64,000 nucleotides of DNA from Croceivirga sp. (GCA_028284935.1 JANQQQ010000033.1:62001-126000); one strand, 5' to 3'. Counted from the stretch's first letter, positions 25,962-35,095 are shown. The notes: generated by a model from the sequence alone, not told the origin. A program made the numbers and translations.

Positions 25962-26200
25962 ATGAAAAAAATACCTAAGCTTTGGTTTGGAACTCATCTT
26001 TTTTTGGTCTAGCGTTCTTTATCTTAAGGTATCTACTTAATATCTCCGCATACTTCCCCAAGTTTTGGGGATGATGATTGTTCTGGACGGAATCTGTTAT
26101 CCCGTAAACAGCGGTGCTTTATTTTTTGCCCAACACACCAGATGAGCTATTTCCAATACCAATGGTTCCCTTTGTGGATGAATTGACCTTTGTCCTATAG
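25962..26200 (+). pseudogene. Decayed small membrane-protein gene
   Basis: A start (MKKIPKLWFGTHLF) runs into a T-run at 25999-26005, beyond which the reading continues in another frame as GLAFFILRYLLNISAYFPKF. That frame holds in-frame stops (TGA TGA, then TAA) but continues as VLYFLPNTPDELFPIP and then VPFVDELTFVL to a TAG at 26198. The amphipathic, proline-rich ending resembles the core of DUF1232/YkvA membrane proteins, but the match is loose. One frameshift and three stops indicate a dead gene. The rest of the intergenic region (25889-26381) shows nothing else. Confidence 0.5.
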
Positions 26201-26381
26201 TTGTTATTTAAAGGGGTCAATATGGAAAATTGGAATCATAAACAACCTTCATAACCAATGGCATACCCAATTCCCATGGCACCGCATGGTTCCATGAAAG
26301 AACTTGAGCATCGTTGCATTAAATCGGTTTTACTGGTATAATTTTTGATATTGATTTATGGCTAACACTAATTCCTGTATC

Positions 26382-27113
26382 ATGAAAACACTTTCCACTT
26401 TACTCCTTGCATTCCTTCTTTTGTCCTGTTCATCCGATTCAAACGAAGATGACCCACAACTTTCTTTTGAAATCAATGATGGTTTACGGTTTGCTTCCTC
26501 GGAGATTTCCGTTACCAACACCACCACAAATTACTCCGGTAATTTTATCTGGGAGGTAACCTCCGCTTCTGAATCCTTAACTTTTTCAACACGCGACTTA
26601 ACGTTTACCCCAAGATTTGTTGAACGTTACAACATTATTTTGAGGAGTTCGGATGGTGACTTGGAATTCAACACTTCCATAGCCATTACTAGGCCCAACA
26701 TCAAAACGATCAAATCCGTGCGACTTGAAAACATTCCGGAGAACTATGAAGAACTATACCTAATTGTGAAAAAGAGTTCGCCAGTCAATCCAACCATTGT
26801 TGTATACAGTTCAAATAGAATAACCAATGTCAATTCACAAAATCTTTCCAGTGTTTTGTGGGAAATTGCTGGTGAAAATGGTACTTTTTCCATTGGTGAC
26901 CCAATAGATTCTGGGATCGAGGACTTTGCGGGATTCACCATTGAATTTTTTGATGGGCAGGATAATTTTGTAACCCGATTGGATCCGATTTTTAATTTCT
27001 ATCCCGAAGGGAGTGCTTTCGATGCTGGGGAAATCCCATTAAATTCATCAACTCAGGATTGTATGAATTGTGCCTCCTTTGAAACCCTAGTGGAAATTGA
27101 GTTCGGGATTTAG
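26382..27113 (+). CDS. Lipoprotein with Ig/PKD-like domain, unknown function
   Basis: 243 residues. The signal ends in a clear lipobox (LLLSC, then SSDSNEDD, an acidic surface-export-like tail). The mature part is beta-rich (YSGNFIWEVTSASESLTFST), resembling PKD/Ig-like sandwiches. It has a C-terminal CMNC motif that could form a disulfide. The ATG at 26382 gives the signal peptide its normal start; the ATG at 26358 would add eight residues. No neighbour suggests a function. Confidence 0.7.
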   Translation: MKTLSTLLLAFLLLSCSSDSNEDDPQLSFEINDGLRFASSEISVTNTTTNYSGNFIWEVTSASESLTFSTRDLTFTPRFVERYNIILRSSDGDLEFNTSIAITRPNIKTIKSVRLENIPENYEELYLIVKKSSPVNPTIVVYSSNRITNVNSQNLSSVLWEIAGENGTFSIGDPIDSGIEDFAGFTIEFFDGQDNFVTRLDPIFNFYPEGSAFDAGEIPLNSSTQDCMNCASFETLVEIEFGI

Positions 27114-27271
27114 CCAATAAGGTGTTTGCATTTGATGTGCGTCCACCACGTAACTCAAACTGTTTCCCTTACCTCCCAAACGCCATAGCCCACGACATTT
27201 ATTTTGGACATAGGGATTCATCAATTTTTCAAGAGGGACAGTGCCTAAAGGCATAGGTAACTGCATTACGC

Positions 27272-28126
27272 TCAGTTACATGTCGTTCTCTGGCTAAAGG
27301 TATCGGCAGCTTCAAAGGCATCATTCTGGTTGCTATTCTCCTCAAAGAGGAGTATTCTGTCAATGGCATGATAATCCGATCGTGCGGAAACCTCCATCAA
27401 GTATACCCCTGGCTCGGAAAAGGTCACGAAAATATCATGGGCGTCGTGGTCTGAAGTCGAAGCTTGCCATTTGAAGGAGTTATCATTGCCACTTCGATAG
27501 ATTTTAAACCAACCATCCGAGGAGGAACCCGCTGGGTTGGGTTCTTTACCAGAGCCATTGGGGTACACCACGCCGCCATTCCCCTTGCGTCCAAAGAAAT
27601 CGGCAGCATCAGGAAACCGCAACCATGAGTCGTTGTGTTCGGTACCGTTATTCCCTTGTCGGAAGGCCGAATGCCATACAAAACGGTAGGTTCCCGGATT
27701 GGTGATCCGTATGGGAAAGGTGACCATACCATTTCCTGGATTTCCCATACTGGGATTTCCCTCCCATTGCATATAGCCCGCTCCGGAGAAATCAGACCCT
27801 TCATTTCGCAATACCCATCCATCCGGAAAGTTATTGTCCTCAAATTCTAGGGACACGATACCATTAGCTTCCTCAAAAACAAAACCTATGGAATTAGGGC
27901 AATCATTGCTTTGGTTCCCACTATCGGTTTCATCGTCCATATCCTCATCAATACTGTCATCATTTCCCGTATCATTGGAATTTCCGTCATCTTGGTTATC
28001 CATGACATCCTCCTGGGTGGTATCATCCACCATGGTATCCTCTTTTTCACAGGAAACAACGAGGAATAAGCAACACAGGATAACAGCTTGAAGAACTAAA
28101 GATCGGGAAGTAGGTACGTGTCTCAT
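27272..28126 (-). CDS. Lipoprotein with acidic linker and carbohydrate-binding-like domain
   Basis: 284 residues. The signal ends in LFLVVSC (lipobox Cys26), followed by about 45 residues of Asp/Glu/Asn-rich linker (EDVMDNQDDGNSNDTGNDD). The acidic residues just after the cysteine suggest surface export, as in Bacteroidetes lipoproteins. The rest is a beta-sandwich (IVSLEFEDNNFPDGWVLRN ... SDYHAIDRILLFEE). It resembles the C-terminal domain of GH115 and family 6/35 carbohydrate-binding modules. It probably binds glycans; no catalytic domain is present. Confidence 0.72.
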   Translation of the reverse strand: MRHVPTSRSLVLQAVILCCLFLVVSCEKEDTMVDDTTQEDVMDNQDDGNSNDTGNDDSIDEDMDDETDSGNQSNDCPNSIGFVFEEANGIVSLEFEDNNFPDGWVLRNEGSDFSGAGYMQWEGNPSMGNPGNGMVTFPIRITNPGTYRFVWHSAFRQGNNGTEHNDSWLRFPDAADFFGRKGNGGVVYPNGSGKEPNPAGSSSDGWFKIYRSGNDNSFKWQASTSDHDAHDIFVTFSEPGVYLMEVSARSDYHAIDRILLFEENSNQNDAFEAADTFSQRTTCN

Positions 28127-28309
28127 AGCTTTGGGGTTTGCTTCGGAACGGCACTATGAGCCCCCATATTGTTTCTAAAATTCGGTTTTCGACATATGGA
28201 ACCTGACTTTTCGTTGAACAGCTCCACCAGTGGCATCGAAGAGGCCCTTTTACATCAAATGCCAAAAATTTACAATCTTTGAGGATACGCCATGTAAACG
28301 AATACCCTT

Positions 28310-29212
28310 ATGAAACAGATCCTGAAAACCCCGGAAGACCGATTTAAAGACTTGGAAGGTTACGATTTCCAACCCAATTATTTGGAAGTCGAAGACGGAC
28401 TGCACATGCACTATGTGGATGAAGGGCAGAAAGAGGGCCCTGTGGTGCTGTTACTGCACGGGGAACCCAGTTGGTCCTACCTCTATCGTAAAATGATTCC
28501 TGGGTTAGTAAATGAATTTCGAGTGATTGCTCCGGATCTCATTGGTTTCGGGAAATCGGACAAACTGGTGGAAAAACAAGCATATTCCTATCAAAAGCAC
28601 CTCGATTGGTTGACCACATTCATTGAAAAACTCGACCTCAACGACATTGTTCTTTTTTGCCAGGACTGGGGTGGTTTGCTTGGGTTGCGGATCATTACCC
28701 AAATGGAAGACCGCTTTTCCATGGTGGTGGCCTCCAACACTACCTTGCCCACAGGGATGGTCCCTATGCCCGATAGTTTTATGAAGTGGCGGGACTACTC
28801 ACAACACTCCCTTGGTTTCAATATGGGCAAGGTCATTGATATGGGTACCCTCCAACCCCTTTCTGAAAAGGTATATGCAGCCTATAATGCTCCCTTCCCT
28901 TCAGAAGACTACAAGGCGGGCGCACGAATGTTCCCCACCTTGGTGCCCATTGAGGCCAAGGACCCGGAGGCCCAGAAGAACCTTCAGGCCTGGGAGCAAC
29001 TAAAGCAGTGGCAAAAACCCTTTTTGACGGTCTTTGGTGATGGGGACACCATTATGCTAGGAGCTGAAAAGGCATTTCAGAAACTCGTGCCTGGTACCCA
29101 AGGGCAAGACCATAAGATCTTGCATGCGGGACACTTCATCCAAGAGGAAAAAGGAGAGGAATTGGCCAATTTGATCATTGAATTCTACCAAAAGAATGGT
29201 AAGGGCCATTAG
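28310..29212 (+). CDS. Haloalkane dehalogenase (alpha/beta hydrolase)
   Basis: Hydrolyses carbon-halogen bonds of haloalkanes to alcohols in the cytoplasm. The 300-residue protein has the oxyanion-hole and halide motif HGEPSWSYLYRK (50-61), with halide-binding Trp55. The catalytic nucleophile is Asp119 in FCQDWGGLLGL, with Trp120 as second halide ligand. The catalytic His lies in ILHAGHFIQEE near the C-terminus, and the third catalytic acid is likely the Asp of VFGDGDTI. These fit the HLD-I subfamily. It stands alone. Its natural substrate in a marine setting may be algal organohalides; that is inference. Confidence 0.88.
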   Translation: MKQILKTPEDRFKDLEGYDFQPNYLEVEDGLHMHYVDEGQKEGPVVLLLHGEPSWSYLYRKMIPGLVNEFRVIAPDLIGFGKSDKLVEKQAYSYQKHLDWLTTFIEKLDLNDIVLFCQDWGGLLGLRIITQMEDRFSMVVASNTTLPTGMVPMPDSFMKWRDYSQHSLGFNMGKVIDMGTLQPLSEKVYAAYNAPFPSEDYKAGARMFPTLVPIEAKDPEAQKNLQAWEQLKQWQKPFLTVFGDGDTIMLGAEKAFQKLVPGTQGQDHKILHAGHFIQEEKGEELANLIIEFYQKNGKGH

Positions 29213-29315
29213 GCAACTATAAAGGAGCCTTCTTCAAAGCTTTCATTGTCCTTCCTAAATCATTGGAAATGATGGTATTGTGCAAAACTGGCTATTTATT
29301 CCTATATTTTTCCTA

Positions 29316-32258
29316 ATGTTTGGAAAATTGAATAGCGTAGTCCTTGGCTTTTTCTTGTTCATTACGGGTTTCCCATCTTATGCACAACAATATGGATATG
29401 TGCAGTACAATTCCAATTCAGGCGCCCCTTTTGACGAAGTGTCCACCGTTGTAAAGGACCACCTTGGTTTTCTTTGGTTGGGCAGTCCCAATGGTCTATA
29501 TCGCTTTGATGGTACCCATTTTGATCTATATAGTAAAAACACCCAAAGCCAAAACATTCATCAACTCCTCAAAAAAGGGGATACGTTACTTTTTATCAAT
29601 GACATGGGCATTTACCAAGTCAATGAGCTGTCTTCCCAACCAAACGTAGCCCCTCTTCTTGAAGGTTCGATTACCGAAACGGACGACCTTCCCTTTTACC
29701 CCAACGGTTTTGCCATCGGTAAAGATCAAAGTATTTGGTTGTCACAATCCAATCATAGTATGGGTAGGTTCTACCAAGGACAATTCAAAACGTATCGCTT
29801 TTCGAAAACGGAGAAGGCCCAACAACTCGCTATACACCAGGACATGACCGGAGGAATTTGGGCACTTAGCCCATTGGACGGGGTATTCCTATTCAACCCG
29901 GATACGGATTCCTTTGAAAAAAAATTGGCCCTAAAAAATGGTACGGCATTGTTGATTCACAACAACTATCTGGTAGTAGGTAGTGATGAGATCAGCATTT
30001 ACCGCATCAACGAAAATACCCCTAGGCTTCTTAGAACAATCGAGCTGGATGATGACCACATTTCTGCCATGAGCATCAATACCAATGAGGAATACATTTT
30101 CGGCACCAAGAAGGGAAAGTTGTTCAAAGTTCCGGATGTGAATAGTGCCCCCCAAACCATATATGGAGCCAACGAGGCCCACCGTGTTGAAGAATTAGAT
30201 TTTGGACCTATCCATGATATTTATGTGGATACCCATGACAAAAACAAGGCCGAAGCGCTCTGGATTTGTTCCGAAACGGGGGTATGGCTGTTACAGCAGC
30301 GGTTCTTCAAAACCGTGAAGGACTTACCTATGAACAATCCCATTGCCGTGGCCATGGGAAGTGAGGGAAAGGCCTATGTTCCCATCAATTATTTATATGA
30401 AATCTCGCCCCAGGAGGATGAATTCATAGCCAAACCCATATATGACAATCTACAGGTGAATGCGGCAACGGAAGATGTAGCGGGGTATACATGGGTAACG
30501 ACGAGCACGCCCAAAGTGGAACTATTGAAATACGAGAACAACAACATTATCAAGCGCTATGATTTCCATGACCGCGGGGAAGCCATTTTCAATCTTTTTC
30601 CTGATAGCAAGCAAAATCTGTGGTTTTGCCAGGCTCCCGTAGACAAGCCCATTATTGGATTGGCACAGATCAGCGCCGAAGGGGACGTCACCTATTATGA
30701 CGAAACCAAAGGCTTTTCCAGCAGGGTGCTGGCCATCAAGGAAAGTAGTAGGGGGGAACTCTATGCCGCGGGTATCGGTGAAAAAAGTTATTTGTACCGC
30801 TATGATCCGGAGTTGGACCGTTTTGAAAATCTTAGTCCCCCACTTCCGTTCACGGCCATCCTAAATTTTGAAGCGCATGATCTTACCATTGACGATCGAG
30901 GTGTGGTGTGGTTGGCTACAACTGACGGCTTGCTTCGGTATGATGGGGAAAAAATCACCTTGATACAAGATGATATTTTGGGGCAAGAGGAGGTTAGGGG
31001 GGTCACCCACTACCCCAACAACAGCATTTGGATCTCTACGGCCACCAAGGGCCTTGTCTTTCATCAAGACAATACCTCCACGGCTTTGGGGGAAATTGAA
31101 GGGCTACCTGCAGTAATCAGCACCTACCGATGCATCACCACGGATAATAACGGGCACCTTTGGGCGGGTACGGCCGAGGGTCTGGTATACTCCCGCATGC
31201 CTGCCACCACCTTGCCCCATTCCAATACCCCCAGGCTTCGAAAAGTGTTGGTGGATGGAAAGGAAAAATCCATAGCTACAACAGAAGGACTGCTCATACA
31301 ACAGGATGAAGAGCTGCATTTGGAATTGACCAATCTGTCCTTTCCGGCAAAAAATGTGCAGTACCAATATCGGTTAGTACCAAAGGAGGATACAGCGGTG
31401 TTATTGGAAGAACAGCTATGGCAATCCAACCCCGTGGGAAATACCTTGACCTTACAGGAATTGGAATTGGGCCATCATCAACTGGAACTCCGGGCAAGAC
31501 AAGCGGGAGGGTACCAATGGAGCCCGGCTTTGGAACTGGATGTAACCGTATTTCTACCCTGGTATGCCCAAAAGGGGTTTCGCTATGGGGTGCTCGCCGC
31601 TTTGTTGTTGTTCATCGGCTACTTTTTTCGGTTTTACATCAAAAAGCGTTTCAGCCGATTGCAAAATGTGTTGCACTACTCCAATGAAAAGTTGGCGAAA
31701 AAGGAGCAACAATTGCATCAAAAGGTGCACGAATTTGAAGCACAGCGTGCCGCATTGAACAACGCCAATTTGAATATCCGAACCTTGGAACTCTTTATTA
31801 AGGAAATTCCAAAAAAGGCCTCATGGAATGACATCATTACTGCTATGGGAAAAGCGGTGCACCAATCTTCAGAGATCAATGCCTTTGAGATTGCCTTTAA
31901 GGAAGAAAATGAAATTGTGCATCGCGGCTATTCCACCATGGAACGAAGCGGCTATACGTTTAGAACCAAACCTTTTAGTGTAAAGGCCAGTTTAACCTGT
32001 TGGGCCATGTCCAATGAAAAGGAAGTGCTGATCAATGATTTTAAGAAGGAACATCCCCAATACATTGATGAAAAAGAAGCCTACCATTTTGAGTCGCTGC
32101 TCTTTATCCCCTTTACGTTGGAGAACGCACAACCCGTGGTACTATGTGCCTACAGCACCGAAAAAAATCAATTTGATACCAATGATCTGATCATGTTCCG
32201 AATTTTAGCGCAATTCATTCACTTTTCCATTCACCAAAAAATTACGAAAAAGGTATGA
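29316..32258 (+). CDS. Periplasmic beta-propeller sensor with Y_Y_Y and GAF domains, no kinase
   Basis: A 980-residue sensor. It has a signal peptide (MFGKLNSVVLGFFLFITGFP), about 14 Reg_prop-type blades forming two propellers (e.g. DHLGFLWLGSPNGLYRFDG), and a Y_Y_Y domain around 640-740 (LTNLSFPAKNVQYQYRL). A transmembrane helix follows (about 755-775, GVLAALLLFIGYFFRFYI), then a coiled coil and a C-terminal GAF-like domain (FESLLFIPFTLENAQPVV). This is the extracytoplasmic half of hybrid two-component systems, but no histidine kinase, receiver or HTH follows. The ATG at 29316 fits the signal peptide better than the GTG at 29280. It overlaps the channel gene by four bases (ATGA). Confidence 0.85.
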   Translation: MFGKLNSVVLGFFLFITGFPSYAQQYGYVQYNSNSGAPFDEVSTVVKDHLGFLWLGSPNGLYRFDGTHFDLYSKNTQSQNIHQLLKKGDTLLFINDMGIYQVNELSSQPNVAPLLEGSITETDDLPFYPNGFAIGKDQSIWLSQSNHSMGRFYQGQFKTYRFSKTEKAQQLAIHQDMTGGIWALSPLDGVFLFNPDTDSFEKKLALKNGTALLIHNNYLVVGSDEISIYRINENTPRLLRTIELDDDHISAMSINTNEEYIFGTKKGKLFKVPDVNSAPQTIYGANEAHRVEELDFGPIHDIYVDTHDKNKAEALWICSETGVWLLQQRFFKTVKDLPMNNPIAVAMGSEGKAYVPINYLYEISPQEDEFIAKPIYDNLQVNAATEDVAGYTWVTTSTPKVELLKYENNNIIKRYDFHDRGEAIFNLFPDSKQNLWFCQAPVDKPIIGLAQISAEGDVTYYDETKGFSSRVLAIKESSRGELYAAGIGEKSYLYRYDPELDRFENLSPPLPFTAILNFEAHDLTIDDRGVVWLATTDGLLRYDGEKITLIQDDILGQEEVRGVTHYPNNSIWISTATKGLVFHQDNTSTALGEIEGLPAVISTYRCITTDNNGHLWAGTAEGLVYSRMPATTLPHSNTPRLRKVLVDGKEKSIATTEGLLIQQDEELHLELTNLSFPAKNVQYQYRLVPKEDTAVLLEEQLWQSNPVGNTLTLQELELGHHQLELRARQAGGYQWSPALELDVTVFLPWYAQKGFRYGVLAALLLFIGYFFRFYIKKRFSRLQNVLHYSNEKLAKKEQQLHQKVHEFEAQRAALNNANLNIRTLELFIKEIPKKASWNDIITAMGKAVHQSSEINAFEIAFKEENEIVHRGYSTMERSGYTFRTKPFSVKASLTCWAMSNEKEVLINDFKKEHPQYIDEKEAYHFESLLFIPFTLENAQPVVLCAYSTEKNQFDTNDLIMFRILAQFIHFSIHQKITKKV

Positions 32259-33337
32259 ACGGAATAGGATGGAACATACTCCCTTTTCTATTGGTGTTTG
32301 GAAATGCCCTGTCCACCTTTTCCCAAAACGACACCTTGACTGTAGGGATCTATGTGAACCCGCCTTTTGTTATTAAAACAGCGGACAACGAATTTGAGGG
32401 CTTGAGTATTGAATTATGGGAAAATATTGCACAGTCGGGGAATCTGACCTTTCGGTATGAGCTACAGTCCGACTTTATTGGGGTACTCAAAAAATTGGAA
32501 TACCGGGAAATTGACCTGACCATCAATCCCATGGACGTCAATGCGATGCGGGTGCATAAATTTGACATGACCCAGCCCTATTTTATCTCCAGCATTGGGG
32601 TGGCCATTCCCCATTTGAACCGCTCTCCCTTGGCGCTCTTTATCAGTAATATTTTTTCGTTGGCTTTTTTAAAGATCATCCTATTCCTCATTTTGGTCAT
32701 TTTCGTTTTTGGTTTTTTACTGTGGCTGGTGGAACGGCGGCACAACAAATTCCAGTTTCGTCCGGGTCTGCTGGGGCTTTTTGACGGGTTGTGGTGGTCA
32801 GCGGTCACCATGACCACCGTGGGCTATGGGGATAAGGCCCCAAAATCCAATCTGGGCAAAGCGGTGGCCATTATTTGGATGTTTACCGCGGTGATCATCA
32901 TTTCCAGTTTTACGGCTGGTATTGCGTCGACCCTGACCATTACGGGTTTACAGACCGATATCGAAAATGCGGAAGATATTCGGTTGGTGGAAAACATCGC
33001 CGTGGTGGGGGCCTCCAATGGAGAAGCCTATTTGTTGGAAGAGGAGATCCCTATCACCCAGACCTATGCTTCCCCCATTCTGGCGCTGAGGGCATTGGCC
33101 AAAAAAGAAAACGAGCTTTTGCTCTATGACCATACCATTTTACAGTACTACCTCAATCGGCTTTCGTTGGGCGACAAGGTAAAACTACTCCCTATTACCT
33201 TAAAGGAAAGCTATCAAAGTTTTATGTTTCCCAAGGACCACCCTGCTTTTGATAGGATTAATGTGGGCTTGATCCAAGAAATCCAAAAAGAAAGCTGGTG
33301 GGAACTCCAGCAGAAATATGATGTGAGCGGGCAATAA
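32255..33337 (+). CDS. GluR0-like ligand-gated potassium channel (prokaryotic ionotropic glutamate receptor)
   Basis: A periplasmic binding domain split by an ion pore. After a signal peptide (1-23), the S1 lobe (27-120, LTVGIYVNPPFVI, with Arg99 in MRVHKFDMTQPYF at the usual carboxylate-binding place) leads into M1 (138-158). The pore loop follows with the potassium filter TTVGYGD (187-193), then M2 (202-225) and the S2 lobe (ENIAVVGASNGEAYLLEEE, with Asp in LLYDHTILQYY). This order is that of GluR0: four subunits would form a channel opened by an amino acid or similar ligand. Its start codon overlaps the stop of the sensor gene (ATGA), so the two are co-translated. Confidence 0.88.
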   Translation: MNGIGWNILPFLLVFGNALSTFSQNDTLTVGIYVNPPFVIKTADNEFEGLSIELWENIAQSGNLTFRYELQSDFIGVLKKLEYREIDLTINPMDVNAMRVHKFDMTQPYFISSIGVAIPHLNRSPLALFISNIFSLAFLKIILFLILVIFVFGFLLWLVERRHNKFQFRPGLLGLFDGLWWSAVTMTTVGYGDKAPKSNLGKAVAIIWMFTAVIIISSFTAGIASTLTITGLQTDIENAEDIRLVENIAVVGASNGEAYLLEEEIPITQTYASPILALRALAKKENELLLYDHTILQYYLNRLSLGDKVKLLPITLKESYQSFMFPKDHPAFDRINVGLIQEIQKESWWELQQKYDVSGQ

Positions 33338-33461
33338 GGGTGAAGCGTTCCCTCCTAATGTTTTGCTTTGAGTCCCTTCTGGAAAACTCTAAAAATCTGA
33401 GGAAACCCCTGAAAATATAGCAGTTTTACCTATTGTAAATCTGTAGTCCTTGGTGTATCTT

Positions 33462-33479
33462 GGGAGTTGATGTTCTCCC
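33462..33479. terminator. Weak hairpin in the gap after the channel gene
   Basis: GGGAG / CTCCC with an 8-base loop, without a T-run; possible terminator. The rest of the 217-bp gap holds a -33/-7-free AT-rich stretch and, at 33532, the left inverted repeat of the DUF262-HEPN cassette. Confidence 0.3.
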
Positions 33480-33531
33480 CCTTACAACTAGTGTACCCCT
33501 AATAGGGATATAAATCATAATCTGTAAACCA

Positions 33532-33548
33532 TTGTTGGGCATAATTAT
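33532..33548. repeat. Left 17-bp inverted repeat of the DUF262-HEPN cassette
   Basis: TTGTTGGGCATAATTAT, the exact reverse complement of 35092-35108. It begins 23 bp before the DUF262 start. GTTGGGC (33534-33540) fits the integron R' core GTTRRRY. Bases outside the 17 do not extend the match, and no target-site duplication is seen. Confidence 0.85.
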
Positions 33549-33554
33549 AAGCAA

Positions 33555-34631
33555 ATGAGCGAAATCAATATAGAACAACCTTTATTATTCAATTTCGACG
33601 ACGAAACTGAAAACGAACATATAGATTTCAGATATGTTATTACCAGTTATGGGGCTGACTACCCAGTAGATAGTCTAATGAAAAGAATCAAGGACAAGGT
33701 AATTTTTATTCCTCCTTTTCAAAGACAATTTGTCTGGAATATCAATGAAGCATCAAAGTTCATTGAGTCACTAATCTTGGGGCTACCCGTTCCGGGTATA
33801 TTCTTGTCTAAAGAGAAAAACACAAATAGACTTCTCGTTGTCGATGGTCAGCAAAGACTCATGAGTCTATATTATTTTTATACTGGTTATTTTCAGAAAA
33901 CACCATTTAAACTTCAAAATGTACAAGAAGATTTGCTAGGAAGATCTTACAGTACATTAAAAACTGCTGATCGAATTAGATTAGATGATTCGATTATACA
34001 TGCTACAATTGTAAGGCAAGATGAACCAGATGAGGACGAGAGTAGTGTTTATCAGATTTTTGAGAGGCTTAATTCTGGTGGTCGAGATTTAAAACCCCAG
34101 GAAATTAGGGCATGTATTTACTACGGAGAATTTAATGAGCTATTGAATACCTTAGTGAAATCTCATTCTTGGAGAGCAATTTTTGGAAAAAAGCCAGATA
34201 TAAGACTAAAGGAACAAGAGTTGATTTTAAGGTTTTTCTCCCTATTGTACGATAGACAAAACTATGAAAAACCCTTAAAAGGGTTTTTAAATTCTTTCAT
34301 GTCAAAAAACCAAAATCTGGAGATTGCGTCAGCAGAAGAAATGACTGAAAGATTCAAAAATACATTTGACTTTATAGTTCGTACTGTAGGTACCAAACCA
34401 TTCAGAATTAAAAGAAATTTGAATCTTGGCGCATTTGATTCAATAGCTATAGCTGTAGCTGAGCGTTTGGAATCTGGTTCAATTCAAAATCGAAATACGT
34501 TTATAAATAAGTACAATGAACTAATTGAAAATCCAGAGTTTATTGCTACAGTTCAAGGTGGAACATCTGATGAGAAAAATGTCGAGACCAGAATTAATTT
34601 GGCAATCGAAGCATTTAAAGGCATCGAATAA
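33555..34631 (+). CDS. DUF262 (ParB/Srx-fold) protein
   Basis: 358 residues. The N-terminal DUF262 domain has IPPFQRQFVW (52-61) and the nucleotide-site motif VVDGQQRLMSL (95-105), including DGQQR at 97-101. IFERLNSGGRDLKPQEIRAC is the second conserved block. DUF262 proteins include GmrS-type restriction components and sense or cleave nucleic acid with nucleotides. There is no fused DUF1524 (HNH) domain, so it is not a full GmrSD. It overlaps the HEPN gene by one base (TAATG). Base composition is clearly more AT-rich than neighbours, suggesting transfer. Confidence 0.85.
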   Translation: MSEINIEQPLLFNFDDETENEHIDFRYVITSYGADYPVDSLMKRIKDKVIFIPPFQRQFVWNINEASKFIESLILGLPVPGIFLSKEKNTNRLLVVDGQQRLMSLYYFYTGYFQKTPFKLQNVQEDLLGRSYSTLKTADRIRLDDSIIHATIVRQDEPDEDESSVYQIFERLNSGGRDLKPQEIRACIYYGEFNELLNTLVKSHSWRAIFGKKPDIRLKEQELILRFFSLLYDRQNYEKPLKGFLNSFMSKNQNLEIASAEEMTERFKNTFDFIVRTVGTKPFRIKRNLNLGAFDSIAIAVAERLESGSIQNRNTFINKYNELIENPEFIATVQGGTSDEKNVETRINLAIEAFKGIE

Positions 34632-35095
34632 TGGGATTCTACAAAATAAAAATCTATGAAAGGCAACTTGATAATTTGTTTAATGAAGTTTCTCAGGTTC
34701 AAGAAGGTGAAATTAATAAAGCTCATCTAACAAGATACTTGTGCATTCGGACGTCTGGATATCTTGAGAATGTTACAAGAATTTTAATTGCTCATTTCTG
34801 CGATGGAACTTCACCACAACCTATCAATAATTATATTGCTAAAAGAACAAAATATATTACAAACTTAGACTTCAAGAGGTTAAAAGGACTATTATCTGAA
34901 TTCGATATTAAATGGAGTCAAGAGTTTGAAAATCGATTGAGCGATCAACAAAAAAGTTCAATTAACTCGGTAATATCAAACCGCAATAATATCGCACACG
35001 GAAACCAGGACAGTATTACATATCGAGATATGGCTAGTTATTATCAAGACGTGAAAGATGTTTGTAACATTCTAATGGAAATTATCAAAAAATAA
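34631..35095 (+). CDS. HEPN-like RNase (MAE_28990/MAE_18760 type)
   Basis: 154 residues, helical. It contains the HEPN active-site motif R-x4-H: Arg118 to His123 in SNRNNIAHGNQDS, the usual place near the end of the fold. The family is a predicted metal-independent endoribonuclease and typically acts as toxin. It is found next to DUF262 proteins in other genomes. Here it starts within the DUF262 stop codon, and its own stop lies inside the right inverted repeat. It may be an effector triggered by the DUF262 sensor. No antitoxin nucleotidyltransferase (MNT) is present. Confidence 0.8.
   Translation: MGFYKIKIYERQLDNLFNEVSQVQEGEINKAHLTRYLCIRTSGYLENVTRILIAHFCDGTSPQPINNYIAKRTKYITNLDFKRLKGLLSEFDIKWSQEFENRLSDQQKSSINSVISNRNNIAHGNQDSITYRDMASYYQDVKDVCNILMEIIKK

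Noticed and set aside
33400-33540. A full integron attC site at the left end of the DUF262-HEPN cassette
   Set aside because: GTTGGGC is present, but no RYYYAAC partner at 50-150 bp upstream; only the box cores match, so no attC is annotated.
33555-35095. GmrSD type IV restriction system
   Set aside because: The DUF262 protein has no DUF1524/HNH part, and the second gene is a HEPN protein rather than GmrD.
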